NCBI GenBank assembly: GCA_026008535.1
Contig: BRKX01000001.1
Span: forward strand, 71,560,317-71,624,316
DNA: 64,000 nt
Source: Perilla frutescens
Taxonomy: Eukaryota > Streptophyta > Magnoliopsida > Lamiales > Lamiaceae
Reading direction: 5' to 3'
Shown: positions 1-10,116 of the stretch, one piece after another
Position numbering within the stretch: the first letter of the stretch is position 1
Layout of the letters: each line of letters starts with the position of its first letter
Translations under genes and position numbers: made by a program
Notes under the pieces: model-generated
What the model saw: the letters and a program-made list of their open reading frames with translations, nothing else
Told to the model about the DNA's origin: nothing
Databases searched by the model: none

Positions 1-1654
1 AAAATTAACCATCTTTCGGGACTTAGTTACCCGTGCTGATATTCTGCAATTCTGAGGCTTTGTATTTCAGCAAATTTTCAAATATGATTTTTTTAAATTA
101 AAACGATCTGATTAGATTCAGATTGGAATTAGTGATCGTCCACGTTGTATTTCTGCACGAACGCTTCGTTTCTAAGGTGAACTGGTTAATTTTCAAAACA
201 AAAAATTATCGTTATGTAAATTGTACGTATCAAATACGTAAAATTAGAATGCTTTACAAAATTCAAAATTTAAATTACCTATTTGATTTAAATTAGAATG
301 ATTAAAAAGTGTTTCCAATTTTTTCTACGGACACAGAAAAACCTGTAATTATTTTGAATGCGTTGCGGAAAGATAAAATGAGGAAATGTTTTACATATTA
401 TTTCTAATTTTTTACGATTTTAAATGTCGTTAATTTCTAAGTTTTGCAAGAGCCAACTTCAGATGTTATTTGGTGTAGAAAATGCATCAAATCAAATCAG
501 TGCAATTCCTATTTCCTGCACTAAATTTCAACTTTTTGCATAAAATATTGATCAAATAAGAATATTCGTAAAAAAATTATCATTGTTTGATTATCGATGC
601 GTGCTTGATAACAAAATTATTAACTTTAAAATTAATAATAAATAAATATATAATATAAAAAAATTATAATATATAAGTTAATTGTAACAATAAAATTTCT
701 TGATAAAGGACCATTAAATTCTAACAATTAATGAAATTTTCATTTAATTATATTTTTATAAAGATTTATTTATTTGTTGATAATTGAGATCATTTATAAA
801 TTAAATATATATTAGATATTTCTTTTAATAATTAATTAAAATAACAAAACAATTGATGGAATATGACATAGAATCCGTAAACACTAATTTTGCTAGAGCA
901 CCATATTACGGGATCATCAATTCCCATCGCCATCCCCATTTCATTTCTTGTTCCAATTCTTTATTTTTTTTTAAAAATATTATTTTTAATTTTTAATTTA
1001 TTATTATTTATTTTAATTTTAGTTTTTTTTATAATTCATTTTTCTTCAATTAGGATATATTAAAAAAATTAATTATAGAGCACGAAATGTTTTTATAATT
1101 CATCATTCTTCAATTAGGATATATTAAGAAAACTAATTATAGAGCATGAAATGTAATATGATTATATGAATGGTAACATGCGATTTGATCCGTAAATTAT
1201 GTCCCAAGTTTTGGTGTTGGTTTTTGGTAAGATTGCAACACTTTTTCCAACTTTAAAGTTATACATTTTTTTTTGACAAATACATTTAATATGTTTGATT
1301 AATTTTTAACTTAAAAACCCTAAAATAAAGACAAATTAACCCGTTCAAATATTTCATTCAGTTCAAAAAGGATATTTTCTTGTATGTGTGAATATATATT
1401 TCGGTCAACTAAGATGGGTGGCGTTGTAATAAAATAGAATTACTTTCTTCAAATTTGATCCGTCAAAGTCTTCTATAATGCAGACAAGCCAGCCTGTAGC
1501 TAGCATTGACTTCAATATTGCTCGCGGCCTAATTTTTGCTAAACAAATCTATTTGCTTAAACAACTACTATCCTTTTCTGCTCAACCTCAAACTAAATAG
1601 TGCAGATTTCTTTTAATTTTCTTTTTTCATGTTCTGCCATATTCTTAGTTGTGA
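1..1654. other. AT-rich intergenic region and NLR1 upstream sequence
   Basis: No ORF of note. About 310-1300 is a diverged copy of about 8190-8765: both share the run ACCTGTAATTATTTTGAATG, then AAGAGCCAACTTCA, then GAGCACCA and ATTATGTCCCA in the same order. Near 1027-1153 a unit of about 63 bp (AATTAGGATATATTAA core) is repeated twice in tandem. The stretch 1441-1687 also resembles the NLR3 upstream region, so the proximal NLR promoter starts about here. Confidence 0.55.
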
Positions 1655-1687
1655 TTGTTCTTGAGCATAAAATACAGCATCATATAT
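1462..1687 (+). promoter_or_regulatory. Proximal promoter/5'UTR of NLR1 with W-box cores
   Basis: Two W-box cores (TTGAC) are visible: reverse orientation at 1462-1466 (GTCAA) and forward at 1506-1510. The block from GTCTTCTAT to the start codon is conserved with 41042-41190 in front of NLR3, including TTCTGCCATATTCT and GAGCATAAAATA just before the ATG. WRKY control of resistance genes is known; its use here is inference. Confidence 0.4.
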
Positions 1688-4414
1688 ATGGCTTATGCAG
1701 CTGTTGTTTCACTTTCCCAGTTAATAAGCCACATACTGCATCGTGGTCGTCATCAATATTTCTACATTCCTCTAAGTGATGAGAGGAAAATATTGATCTA
1801 TCTCCATGAAAAGTTGAGCTTCTTGCAAGCTTTTATGGATGATCATTCGCATGAAGGTGCAGAAACAATCCAATCTTTGGAGGCGAAGATCCGAGACGTT
1901 GCTCATCAAGCACAAGATCTCATTGAATGGCAGATTTCTGATACGATTGAGGCAGGTCGTGGAGTGAAGAAGGGCTTCTGGAAATCGTTTTTATCTATCA
2001 ATCGAAGGAAAAAGCAGCTGGCAAATGAAGACAACTACTATAAAGCATCATTGTTGGAGGCTATGGATGAGACTGATCTCATTGTTGAAGAGGTGATGAA
2101 CTTCCAAACAAGCTGCAGAGTTGAAGAGTTGCAGATTACTCATAATGCTCCACCTCTAGCTTCATCTAGTCAAGTAGAAAACAACAACAACGAGATGGTG
2201 GGGTATGAAGAGGACTTGATTGGGATTCAAGAACGGCTCTGTGGAGAATCATTGAAACTCAAGGTCATTCCGATTGTAGGGATGGGCGGGATAGGTAAGA
2301 CCACTTTAGCCCGAAATATATTTGATGATTCCCTTATTGCATATCACTTTCACACTCGTGCATGGGCTACAATATCTCAACAGTATCGTTTGCAAGGAAT
2401 TCTTCTTGGCATCCTTCATTCCTTAACTCTAAAGACAGAGGATTTAGTGGAAAAGATTCGAAGAAGTAATTTATCTAGCACGACTGATGAGGAATTGATG
2501 GAATATGTTTACCAGAGTCTAAAGGGCAATCGTTATTTGATTGTATTGGATGATATGTGGAGTACAGAGGCATGGGACGATTTAAAAATGATCTTGCCTG
2601 ATGATAACAATGGAAGTCGGGTTGTGATAACAACTAGGTTAGCAAATGTGGGTGAGTATGCCACTTCTAGCCCTATTCATCAGATGCATTTTCTGAATGA
2701 TGATGAAAGCTGGAATCTGCTTCAAGAGAAGGTGTTTCTGGAAGAATTCTGCCCACCGGAGCTAGAGGAAATCGGAAGATTGATTGCCAAAGATTGTGGC
2801 GGGCTTCCGCTTGCTATTGTTGTTGTTGCAGGAATTCTGTCGAAGGCAGCTAGGACGCAGCATGACTGGAAGAATGTTGCAGAAAATGTGAGTGCAGCTG
2901 TGGCAACTGCTGATGGAAACTTCTCGAAGATACTCACATTGAGCTATGATCATTTACCTAATCATCTCAAACCATGTTTCCTCTACATGGGTGGTTTCTC
3001 GGAAGATTATGAAATTCCAGTCTCCAGCCTGATCAAACTATGGGTTGCTGAAGGATTTCTGAAACCAATCGAGTCCAAAACATTAGAAGCAGCAGCAGAG
3101 GAGTATTTGGAGGATCTTGTAAGAAGAAATCTTGTCTTGATGACTAAGAAGACATGGACAGGTACATTTAAAATATGCAGCATGCATGATCTCTTGAGGG
3201 ATCTCTGCATTCAGAAAGCAGAAGAGGAGGGATTTCTTGATGTGGCTGACAGAAATAATATTGCCAACATTGGTGGAAGAGATGTAGCAAATTCGCGCCG
3301 TCTAGCAATTTGTTCAGGTATGGAAGTCGTGATCACGAACCCCTCTGCGTTGTCCATTCGTACCATGTTGCAATTCAATTTGTGTTTGGAATTATCCACA
3401 TTGCTATTTTGCTCAAGATTGGTGAGAATAGTACACATGCCAAATGCATGGCTACCTTCTTTCCCAGAAGAAATAACAGAGATGTTTCATTTGAGATACT
3501 TTGCCTTCACCCACAACAACATGAATGGAGGTCCACTTACTCTTCCTCCAGCAATATCAAAACTTCAAAATCTTCAGACCTTAATCGTTTACCAACTTTC
3601 AGACGAAGGTTCAAGATCACCTGCAGTAGCAGTCGATATATGGAAGCTCCGACAGTTGAGACATATAATCATAGTAAGAGGCCAGTTTGTAATTCCTTCA
3701 CCTCCAAGGATTGGTGGAAGAAGCACTCATGTGCTAGAAAATCTCCAAACAGTTTCAAGAGTGATGAACTTGAAATTGACAAGGAAGGCTATTGCCATGA
3801 TCCCAAACGTGAAGAAGATGAAGCTCGTGTATAACTCGAGAGAGTGGTTGAAGCTCCACCTCAACAACCTTGTCCATTTCCACCAACTCGAGACACTGAA
3901 TTTAGACTTATATGACATAGGAATTGTGAGGATTTCTGATGCTGTTGATGCCTCCATTGTTTGTGCTCCATTTCCTGTGCATTATGGTTTAGCAGCCAGT
4001 CTTAAGAAGCTAAGTCTGAGAGGATGCAGGCCTCCCTCGGAAGATATGTCGATCATTGGTTCGTTGCCTAATCTTGAAGTGCTCAAACTCAAGGGATTCG
4101 ATTTCGTGGATAGATGTTGGGAGACAAAGGAAGGGGAATTCAGAAAGCTGAGATTCCTAAGAATAATATGGTCGAATCTGATTCATTGGCGAACAGAAAG
4201 CAGTCATTTCCCACTCCTCGAGCACATGATCATCAAGTGTTGCTGGGTTTTGGAGGAAATTCCTCGTGAAATAGGAGACGTTGCAACGCTGAAGGTGATC
4301 AAGATAGACACATGCAGCCAGGCTGCTGCGGATTCAGCACTCTCAATTCAAGAAGAACTAGAGAGCATGGGAAATGAGATCGTGGTTACAATATTGAATG
4401 ATTACGATGACTAA
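1688..4414 (+). CDS. CC-NB-ARC-LRR immune receptor, R1/late-blight-resistance-homolog type (NLR1)
   Basis: Intracellular immune receptor of 908 aa in a single exon. The ATG at 1688 (MAYAAVVSL) is chosen because it matches the NLR3 start; the 11 codons further upstream open only with TTG. An N-terminal Rx/R1-like coiled coil (about 1-150) is followed by NB-ARC. The P-loop GMGGIGKTT lies at 198-206, kinase-2 LIVLDDMW at 284-291, RNBS-B near 305 (VVITTR), GLPL at 372-375, RNBS-D from 430 (CFLYMGGF) and an intact MHD at 499-501. The rest is a leucine-rich repeat region of irregular repeats. All switch motifs are intact, so it is probably functional. It is about 87% similar to NLR3 overall by eye, and nearly identical in NB-ARC. 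Known family role: ATP-dependent sensing of pathogen effectors. The specificity cannot be read from sequence. Confidence 0.95.
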   Translation: MAYAAVVSLSQLISHILHRGRHQYFYIPLSDERKILIYLHEKLSFLQAFMDDHSHEGAETIQSLEAKIRDVAHQAQDLIEWQISDTIEAGRGVKKGFWKSFLSINRRKKQLANEDNYYKASLLEAMDETDLIVEEVMNFQTSCRVEELQITHNAPPLASSSQVENNNNEMVGYEEDLIGIQERLCGESLKLKVIPIVGMGGIGKTTLARNIFDDSLIAYHFHTRAWATISQQYRLQGILLGILHSLTLKTEDLVEKIRRSNLSSTTDEELMEYVYQSLKGNRYLIVLDDMWSTEAWDDLKMILPDDNNGSRVVITTRLANVGEYATSSPIHQMHFLNDDESWNLLQEKVFLEEFCPPELEEIGRLIAKDCGGLPLAIVVVAGILSKAARTQHDWKNVAENVSAAVATADGNFSKILTLSYDHLPNHLKPCFLYMGGFSEDYEIPVSSLIKLWVAEGFLKPIESKTLEAAAEEYLEDLVRRNLVLMTKKTWTGTFKICSMHDLLRDLCIQKAEEEGFLDVADRNNIANIGGRDVANSRRLAICSGMEVVITNPSALSIRTMLQFNLCLELSTLLFCSRLVRIVHMPNAWLPSFPEEITEMFHLRYFAFTHNNMNGGPLTLPPAISKLQNLQTLIVYQLSDEGSRSPAVAVDIWKLRQLRHIIIVRGQFVIPSPPRIGGRSTHVLENLQTVSRVMNLKLTRKAIAMIPNVKKMKLVYNSREWLKLHLNNLVHFHQLETLNLDLYDIGIVRISDAVDASIVCAPFPVHYGLAASLKKLSLRGCRPPSEDMSIIGSLPNLEVLKLKGFDFVDRCWETKEGEFRKLRFLRIIWSNLIHWRTESSHFPLLEHMIIKCCWVLEEIPREIGDVATLKVIKIDTCSQAAADSALSIQEELESMGNEIVVTILNDYDD

Positions 4415-4569
4415 CTACGATGTTATGTGATTTAATTACATAGTGATTAAATGCTTTAAAATTTTATGTGAAGGCAATGCTTCTGTTAAGTTGCTTTAAT
4501 TTCTTTATTCGTTCTCCCCAAAAAAAGGAAAAAAGTTGGTTTATTTCTTCTCTGATTGTGGAAGTCAGC

Positions 4570-4762
4570 ATTTTGTTGCAACGCTGAAGGTGATCTGATG
4601 CAGATTTAGCACTCTCAATTCAACAAGAGCAAGAAAGCTTGGGAAATTAATGAGGTCGTGATTATGTTTGATCTTATAAATTAGTCATGACCATTTTATC
4701 AGGGAATGTTGAGTCTAGAACGTTCTGGAAGTGGTAATTAAGTCACGGAATGTGGTTGTGAT
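4570..4762 (+). pseudogene. Detached NLR 3' tail fragment next to NLR1
   Basis: Begins abruptly with TGCAACGCTGAAGGTGATC and continues with AGCACTCTCAATTCAACAAGAGCAAGAAAGC. These correspond to the last 40 codons of NLR1/NLR3. It then runs into the 3' flank type seen at 13480-13537 (GATCTTATAAA, ACGTTCTGGAAGTGGT). The sequence just before it (GTCAGCATTTTGT) matches the NLR3 3' flank at about 44075, so the junction looks like an ectopic recombination point. It has no start and no long ORF. Confidence 0.7.
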
Positions 4763-4960
4763 CACACTAAAAGAAATCTACATTTTAGCGACGGATTGTA
4801 GTCCATCGAACTTGAGACGAACCAAGCCGTGTCTAGGCATGTGCTGTCTCTCTTTGTTAGAAAAAAGAATAATCATCAAAAGTTTAATGGACACCACTAT
4901 GCATAATGATGAATGGAAATTATTATTTTTTTATAGAACTTTGAAGATGCTTCTCATTAA
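4763..4960 (+). mobile_element. Truncated CACTA-like terminus
   Basis: Starts CACTAAAAGAAATCTACATTTTAGCGACGG. This resembles the end of the small CACTA-type element at 13538, and sits at the same relative place in the NLR 3' flank. The similarity fades after about 70 bp and no second terminus was found, so it is called truncated. The end coordinate is approximate. Confidence 0.45.
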
Positions 4961-5090
4961 TTTTTTTTTTCTACTCTTACCACATCTAACTAGATTTTCT
5001 TTTTTTTTTTTCCAACAAATACTATGAGTGGGTTGAGTCGTTGTCTTCTCATATTTCTACCAAAAATAAAATTTACAAATACGTTCAAGT

Positions 5091-5186
5091 GGGGATGTCT
5101 TAGTGGTAGAGTGAGGTTGTTTAGAGATCAAAGATTACGGGTTCAAATCTACTCAACACCACCAGATCGGTGTGAGTAAAAAAAAA
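5091..5186 (+). mobile_element. tRNA-derived SINE
   Basis: Begins TGGGGATGTCTTAGTGGTAG (A-box-like) and has a B-box-like GGGTTCAAATC about 50 bp on, then TGTGAGTAAAAAAAAA. It belongs to the same family as 54318-54432. An imperfect flanking duplication (TTACAAATAC left, TTACAAACAC right) fits retroposition. It cannot be a tRNA gene: there is no closed cloverleaf and it carries an A-tail. Confidence 0.7.
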
Positions 5187-6682
5187 TTACAAACACCCAA
5201 AATCTACTTATTTTGATTGTTGGTAAGACAAACCGCACCGAGACTTACTACGGTTTCTGGACGCCATTTTTTGTTAATTTTTATGCCAAAAAAACATTAA
5301 AATGGTGAGGAAGGGTGAGAAGGAAAGAGAGTGCAAAGAAAAGAAGAGAAAAGGAAGGGACGAAGTGGAAATGAAAGTGTGTGAATGAATGAGGTGTGAT
5401 ATAAGAAAAGAAAATTGAAAAAAGATCATGATTTTCCTTTTGAATATTCAAAATGAATCTTGCATGCACGTGTCTTGTCATATATTTGTGCCTAAAATGG
5501 CATGCAAGAGAGAGAGAGAGAGTTTACACACGTCATATATTTGTCCCTAAAATATGGGAATATCTAAGAGAGAGATAGAATCTTGCAGCCTTAGAGAAAG
5601 AATCTTAAAATAATTTTAATTTATTACTTTTTTTTTATTTTTTTCTTCAATTTTAATTTCTTTTGATTTAGTATAATTTTACATTATTATTTAGGGTTTA
5701 TAATTATTTTTTAATATTTAATATTCATTTTTTAGTTAATATAATTGATTTCTGGGGTTGATTATTCCAAACTTAGGGTATATATTTTTTAAAAATTTTA
5801 ATTTTTTTGCAATAAATATTAATTATGATTAGTTATGATAAAATAAATTTTATTTTTATAAAAAATATTATTAACAATATATAATTTTAATGGTGGCACA
5901 CGGTTGGCACACACAAGTGAGACTAGAGATCTCTACTCAGAAAATACACCCTGTCGAGAAGAAAATATGCTTTGCGCGAAAGAAATTTTACTTGCATTAA
6001 GGTATATTTTCGTAAATTCTATCTCACTTTTTAATATTGGATGATTAAGATTTTTTTATATCAGGTGAATCAATTTGGTAAAATGCATGCATATCATGCA
6101 TGCTTATCTTGTCACATGTTTGATATTTTCCAATCTTTTTTGCCATTTAACATAGGTTGACACAAAACTGAAGGAATAATTATTTTTATCAGTATTACGT
6201 GAATAAATTTGCTAAAAACTCGAAGAATATCATAATTGATATCCAAATTTAAATTAGAATATGTTTAGGATTTGCATGAAACTTTTAAGGTCGCAGTCTT
6301 ATCATGTGCAAAAATTAAATCTATCGCAAAGGAAATACTACATATAGCGCGAAGGAAATATTATGTGAACTAAGACAATTTTACGAGAGGAAATTTTCAG
6401 TAATTATACTGTTTTTTAAATAATTTTCATGTACGAATTTTACGTGTCCCCAAAATTATTTCACATTTTTTTTAAAAAAATCGTAATTTATTTTACAAGG
6501 TATATTTTCATAAATTATATCTCACTTTTTAATATTTTCATGATTATGATTTATTTTAATTCTAGTTGAATAAATTTAGTAATAAAATTAGAGAATCTCA
6601 TATTTGATATTTTAAATTTTGATTCTCAAAACACCAATTGCAATCTTTTTTGGATTTGCATGAAACACATTTAATTTTAATA
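5187..6682. other. AT-rich intergenic spacer
   Basis: No gene seen. It holds a short (GA)n run at about 5507-5521, a repeated phrase (CATATATTTGTSCCTAAAAT) at about 5478 and 5536, and a repeated phrase AAGGTATATTTTCRTAAATT at about 5999 and 6498. These look like local duplications of no obvious function. Confidence 0.5.
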
Positions 6683-7597
6683 GGGCAAAGGTTCATTTTG
6701 ATCCTATAAGTATTTGTGTAGGAGCGCTGTGATCCCTATTTATTTTTTTGGTTCAAAATGATCCTATAACTATTTTAAAGGTTTAATTTGGTCCCTATTT
6801 TGATCCTCCAACTATTTTAACACACTTTTCTCACATAATTAGATTATTTCACACATTAACACACACTTTTTACACACATATGGATTGAACATGAAATTTT
6901 CACCATTTTTACAAAGAATCCTCATATGGATTGAAAATGAAATTTTCTCCATTTTCGCAAAGAATCATCCACTATTTTATATATGTATTGAAAAATCTTA
7001 ATTATTTTATTTAGCATAACGTAAATAATTATTTTTGTATGTTTTTAGTTTTTTTGTATTTTATCATATTTTTATGTTTTCATTTATTAATAATATTTAG
7101 ATACTTAGATTATTTCATACACTAACGCACACTTTAAATGAAATTAGCTGAGTAATATGAATCATTAATATATGATAGTATAAAAAAATAACTAAAAACA
7201 TACAAAAATAATTATTTATGTTACGCTAAATAAAATAATTAAGAATTTTCTATACAAACATAAAATAGTGGAGGATTCTTTGTGAAAATGGAGAAAATTT
7301 CATGTGCAATCCATATGAGAATTCTTTGTGAAAATGGTGAAAATTCCGTGTTCAATCCATATGTGTGTAAAAAGTGTGTGTTAATGTGTGAAATAATCTA
7401 ATTTTGTGAGAAAAGTGTGTTAAAATAGTTGGAGGATCAAAATAGGGACCAAATTAAACCTTTAAAATAGTTATAGGATTATTTTGAACCAAAAAGATAA
7501 ATATGGATCAAAGTGCTCCTACACAAATAGTTATAGGATCAAAATGAACCCTTTTTTTAATAATATGAGATTTAAAAAAAAAAAAGAACCTTTGCCC
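6683..7597. mobile_element. Non-autonomous MULE with long terminal inverted repeats
   Basis: A 915-bp element flanked by a perfect 9-bp target duplication, ATTTTAATA (6674-6682 and 7598-7606). The ends are GGGCAAAGGTTC and GAACCTTTGCCC. The left arm (about 6683-7062) and right arm (about 7183-7597) are inverted copies over some 380-415 bp. Shared internal phrases include GGTTTAATTTGGTCCCTATT, CATATGTGTGTAAAAAGTGTG and GCATAACGTAAATAATT. No coding capacity. A 9-bp duplication with long inverted repeats is the hallmark of Mutator-like elements. Confidence 0.9.
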
Positions 7598-7606
7598 ATT
7601 TTAATA

Positions 7607-8084
7607 ATATGAGATTAAAAAAGATTGGTAAAAAAGTTAAAGAATATTATTAATTGTTAGTTGAATTTCAAGTCGAAAATAATGAAATAATAATACATAA
7701 TTAGTCATATAAGAAAAAATTATTTAACTCACATGCAAATAAGAGACATGCATGTGTCCTTTCATTCAAACATTCTAATCCAACATCAGCTAAACATGTG
7801 AATACATCATTTTAGTGGATGAGAGAGGGAGAGTTAGAATTATTTTTTAAAGTGATTTCACCGTTCAAAAAGCAATTCATCGTCGGATTTTTTCCTAGGA
7901 AATAAAGTAATAATTCCCTAGGCCCTATGCATGGCTAGGTTTTTATAAGTTTTTCACGATTTTTGTGCCAACAAGGCTATTTCTGTCTTGCACCCCAGAT
8001 ATGTTTCTAGGGTGCAAAATATATAACTACCTATTTATTTTTTCCAAAAAACATAATAAATTGACTATTTCTATACCCCTTTTC
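7607..8084. other. Intergenic spacer
   Basis: Nothing gene-like is seen. The start repeats the flank of the MULE (TAATATGAGATT), and a weak open frame at 7965-8165 is AT-driven and unlike any family I know. Confidence 0.4.
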
Positions 8085-8275
8085 TGTGTACGCTTAGCTT
8101 TATTTCCTCAAAAAAAAAAAATACAGGTTTTTCTGTGTATGTTTAGCCTTATTTCCTCAAAATAAAATAATTCCAGATTTTTCTGTTTTCTACGCCAAAA
8201 AACCTGTAATTATTTTATTTTTTTGAGAAAATAAGGCTAACCGTACACAGAAAAACCTGTAATTATTTTGAATGC
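8085..8275. repeat. Short palindrome with a directly repeated arm
   Basis: The phrase TTTCTGTGTACGCTTAGC plus CCTCAAAAA... occurs twice in the forward direction (about 8082 and 8132). It then occurs inverted at about 8203-8262 as AACCTGTAATTATTTTATTT ... AAGGCTAACCGTACACAGAAA. The arms are about 60 bp around a spacer of about 20 bp, and could fold as a hairpin. Confidence 0.65.
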
Positions 8276-8765
8276 GTTGCGGAAAGTTGAATGCCCTCAA
8301 GCAAGCGGCATAGAATTGATGAAAAGTTTTACATATATTATTTTTTAAACTTTTAATTTACGGTTTTAAATATCGTAAATTTCTACGTTTTCTAAGAGCC
8401 AACTTCAATGCTATTTGGTGTAGAATTAGCAGCAAATGCATTGGTGTAGAGTGCACCAAATGCATCGGAATAAAAAATATCCAATTCTAACTCCAAAATT
8501 TACTTCCATCTTTTCGCATAAAATATTACTTTAAATGATCATAAAATTCTTACAATTAATGAAATATTTATTGAAATAATTTATTTATTTGTTGACATCA
8601 TTTATAAATTAAAATTTAATGACATAGCATCCATAAACACTAATATTGGTAGAGCACCAAATTATGTCCCATATTTTGGTGTTTTGGTTGAGTATTGGAG
8701 GTGGCTTTTTGTACACTTCAAACCTAAGTTAATACATTATTAAAAAAATTAATTTGTTTGATTCA
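8190..8765. repeat. Diverged duplicate of the NLR1 upstream region
   Basis: Co-linear with about 310-1300. The shared order is AAACCTGTAATTATTTTGAATGCGTTGCGGAAAG, AAGAGCCAACTTCA, TTGGTGTAGAA, CGCATAAAATATT, GACATAG.ATCC.TAAACACTAAT and AATTATGTCCCA. The second copy lacks parts of the first and carries no NLR coding sequence. Confidence 0.7.
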
Positions 8766-8999
8766 TGTTTAAGATTGGGCTTGGTATTAATTTTAGATGC
8801 CCACGTAAAAGTAGGCCTAATTTGTCGGAAAATTCTACTCTGCCTCCACGGGCACGTCGCCCGAATTTGTATTTTAATTTTTAAAATGTTTTCGAAAGTT
8901 ACATTTCCAAATTTGTTACGTTTACAAGAATGTTCAATTTGTTACATTTGCTTGCAAAAATAGATAGTTAATTAAATACTTTGTACGCATAAACACATT

Positions 9000-9320
9000 T
9001 GTTGTGGTAGAGCCTGTAGCTCATAAAAATGAGCTCCGATGACGGCGCAACGGAATATCGAAACAAAAACAAAGTACCCCAAATCACCCCAAATCTACCA
9101 CTCAAAAAAAGCAACCAACTACGAACAAATAAACTAAACAATGCACACGCAAAGTATATAAATAACACCGAGATTTTTTACATGGAAAACCCCTCAAGTC
9201 GAAGATAAAAACCACGGGACCTAGTCCAGATAAACCTCCATTATGTAATCACAGGCTACACAATGTCGCCTCCCTATCACAGTAGGGGAATCACAACATC
9301 AACAATAACAAGATGCATCA
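9000..9320 (-). repeat. Probable retrotransposon-derived fragment
   Basis: A slightly GC-richer block containing TTTACATGGAAAACCCC, AAAAACCACGGGACCTAG and CTCCCTATCACAGTAGGGGAATCAC. Phrases of this kind are common near LTRs of plant copia-like repeats. I cannot find paired LTRs or a polyprotein, so the class is a guess. Open frames across 9318-9638 are not gene-like. Confidence 0.35.
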
Positions 9321-10116
9321 CGAACAACATAATCTTGGAATTGAACTAAATAGAGAAGAAATAGGAAAAACTTTCCCGTAGCTGCTTCGAGAGGATCTCT
9401 GTGCCCAAGTTGAAGTCCTTGCTGCCAAGAGTTTGCCTCTGAAATTTAAAGACGATCGGTGAAGATTTGGACCCTCAAATCCCAACAACATTTGGGAATT
9501 TCGGGTCCAAGACCGGGGAATCATTATGAATGAATGGCAGCAAAAATCTAATGGAATATAAGATGAAACATCAAATTGGAATAAACGAATTCGTTTGCTA
9601 AAATCCCATAATAAAATGAATATAAAATAACTGTACATAATTTCAGGATCATAATAGTATTTTAATCCATCAATTTCATATTAATTAATGTTTTAGGTTT
9701 TTCAAGAGAAATAAAAAATAAAAAATATAAATTTACCTCCTACCTATTAAGTTTTATTTTTCTAATATAATTTAATTTCTCTATCATTATAATTTACATG
9801 CCAAATTGTAAGATATTTTATAAGAGAAAATGGGAGGAAGAATGTTAAAAATTATAAAATACCAAATAACTTGAAATAAAATTTAGATCATGAAACATCA
9901 ACTAATATGAAAGTGAGAGAGTAGTAATTTAGTTCTCACCATAAAAGGTAAGAATGGATTCATCCTCTTAACAAACAAAAGCTTTGTATAAAATGCAATA
10001 AGAAATTGGAAATATCCGATATATTATCCAATAATGTTTAGCTTCGATGAATGCTAGAGAGAGAGAGAGAGAGAGTTGATTGATTGCTAACCTTTTGAAG
10101 CAAGATGGAAATATGA
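9321..10116. other. Region downstream of NLR2
   Basis: AT-rich and without a gene. It holds a (GA)n run at about 10054-10076 just beyond the NLR2 stop. The NLR2 3'UTR must lie here because that gene is read leftwards. No clear polyadenylation signal was singled out. Confidence 0.4.

Noticed and set aside
1655..1687. N-terminal extension of NLR1 by 11 codons
   Set aside because: It opens with TTG, and the conserved start MAYAA at 1688 matches the ATG of NLR3.
3310..3834. 174-codon frame on the plus strand inside NLR1
   Set aside because: Out-of-frame shadow of the LRR-coding sequence; no family resemblance.
4731..5027. 98-codon frame downstream of NLR1
   Set aside because: Runs across an NLR tail, a CACTA-like end and T-rich sequence; composition-driven.
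5091..5186. tRNA gene
   Set aside because: A- and B-box-like blocks only, no cloverleaf, followed by an A-tail: a SINE.
9318..9638. 106-codon minus-strand frame
   Set aside because: No recognisable domain, AT-rich, next to a repeat fragment; no promoter or splice context.
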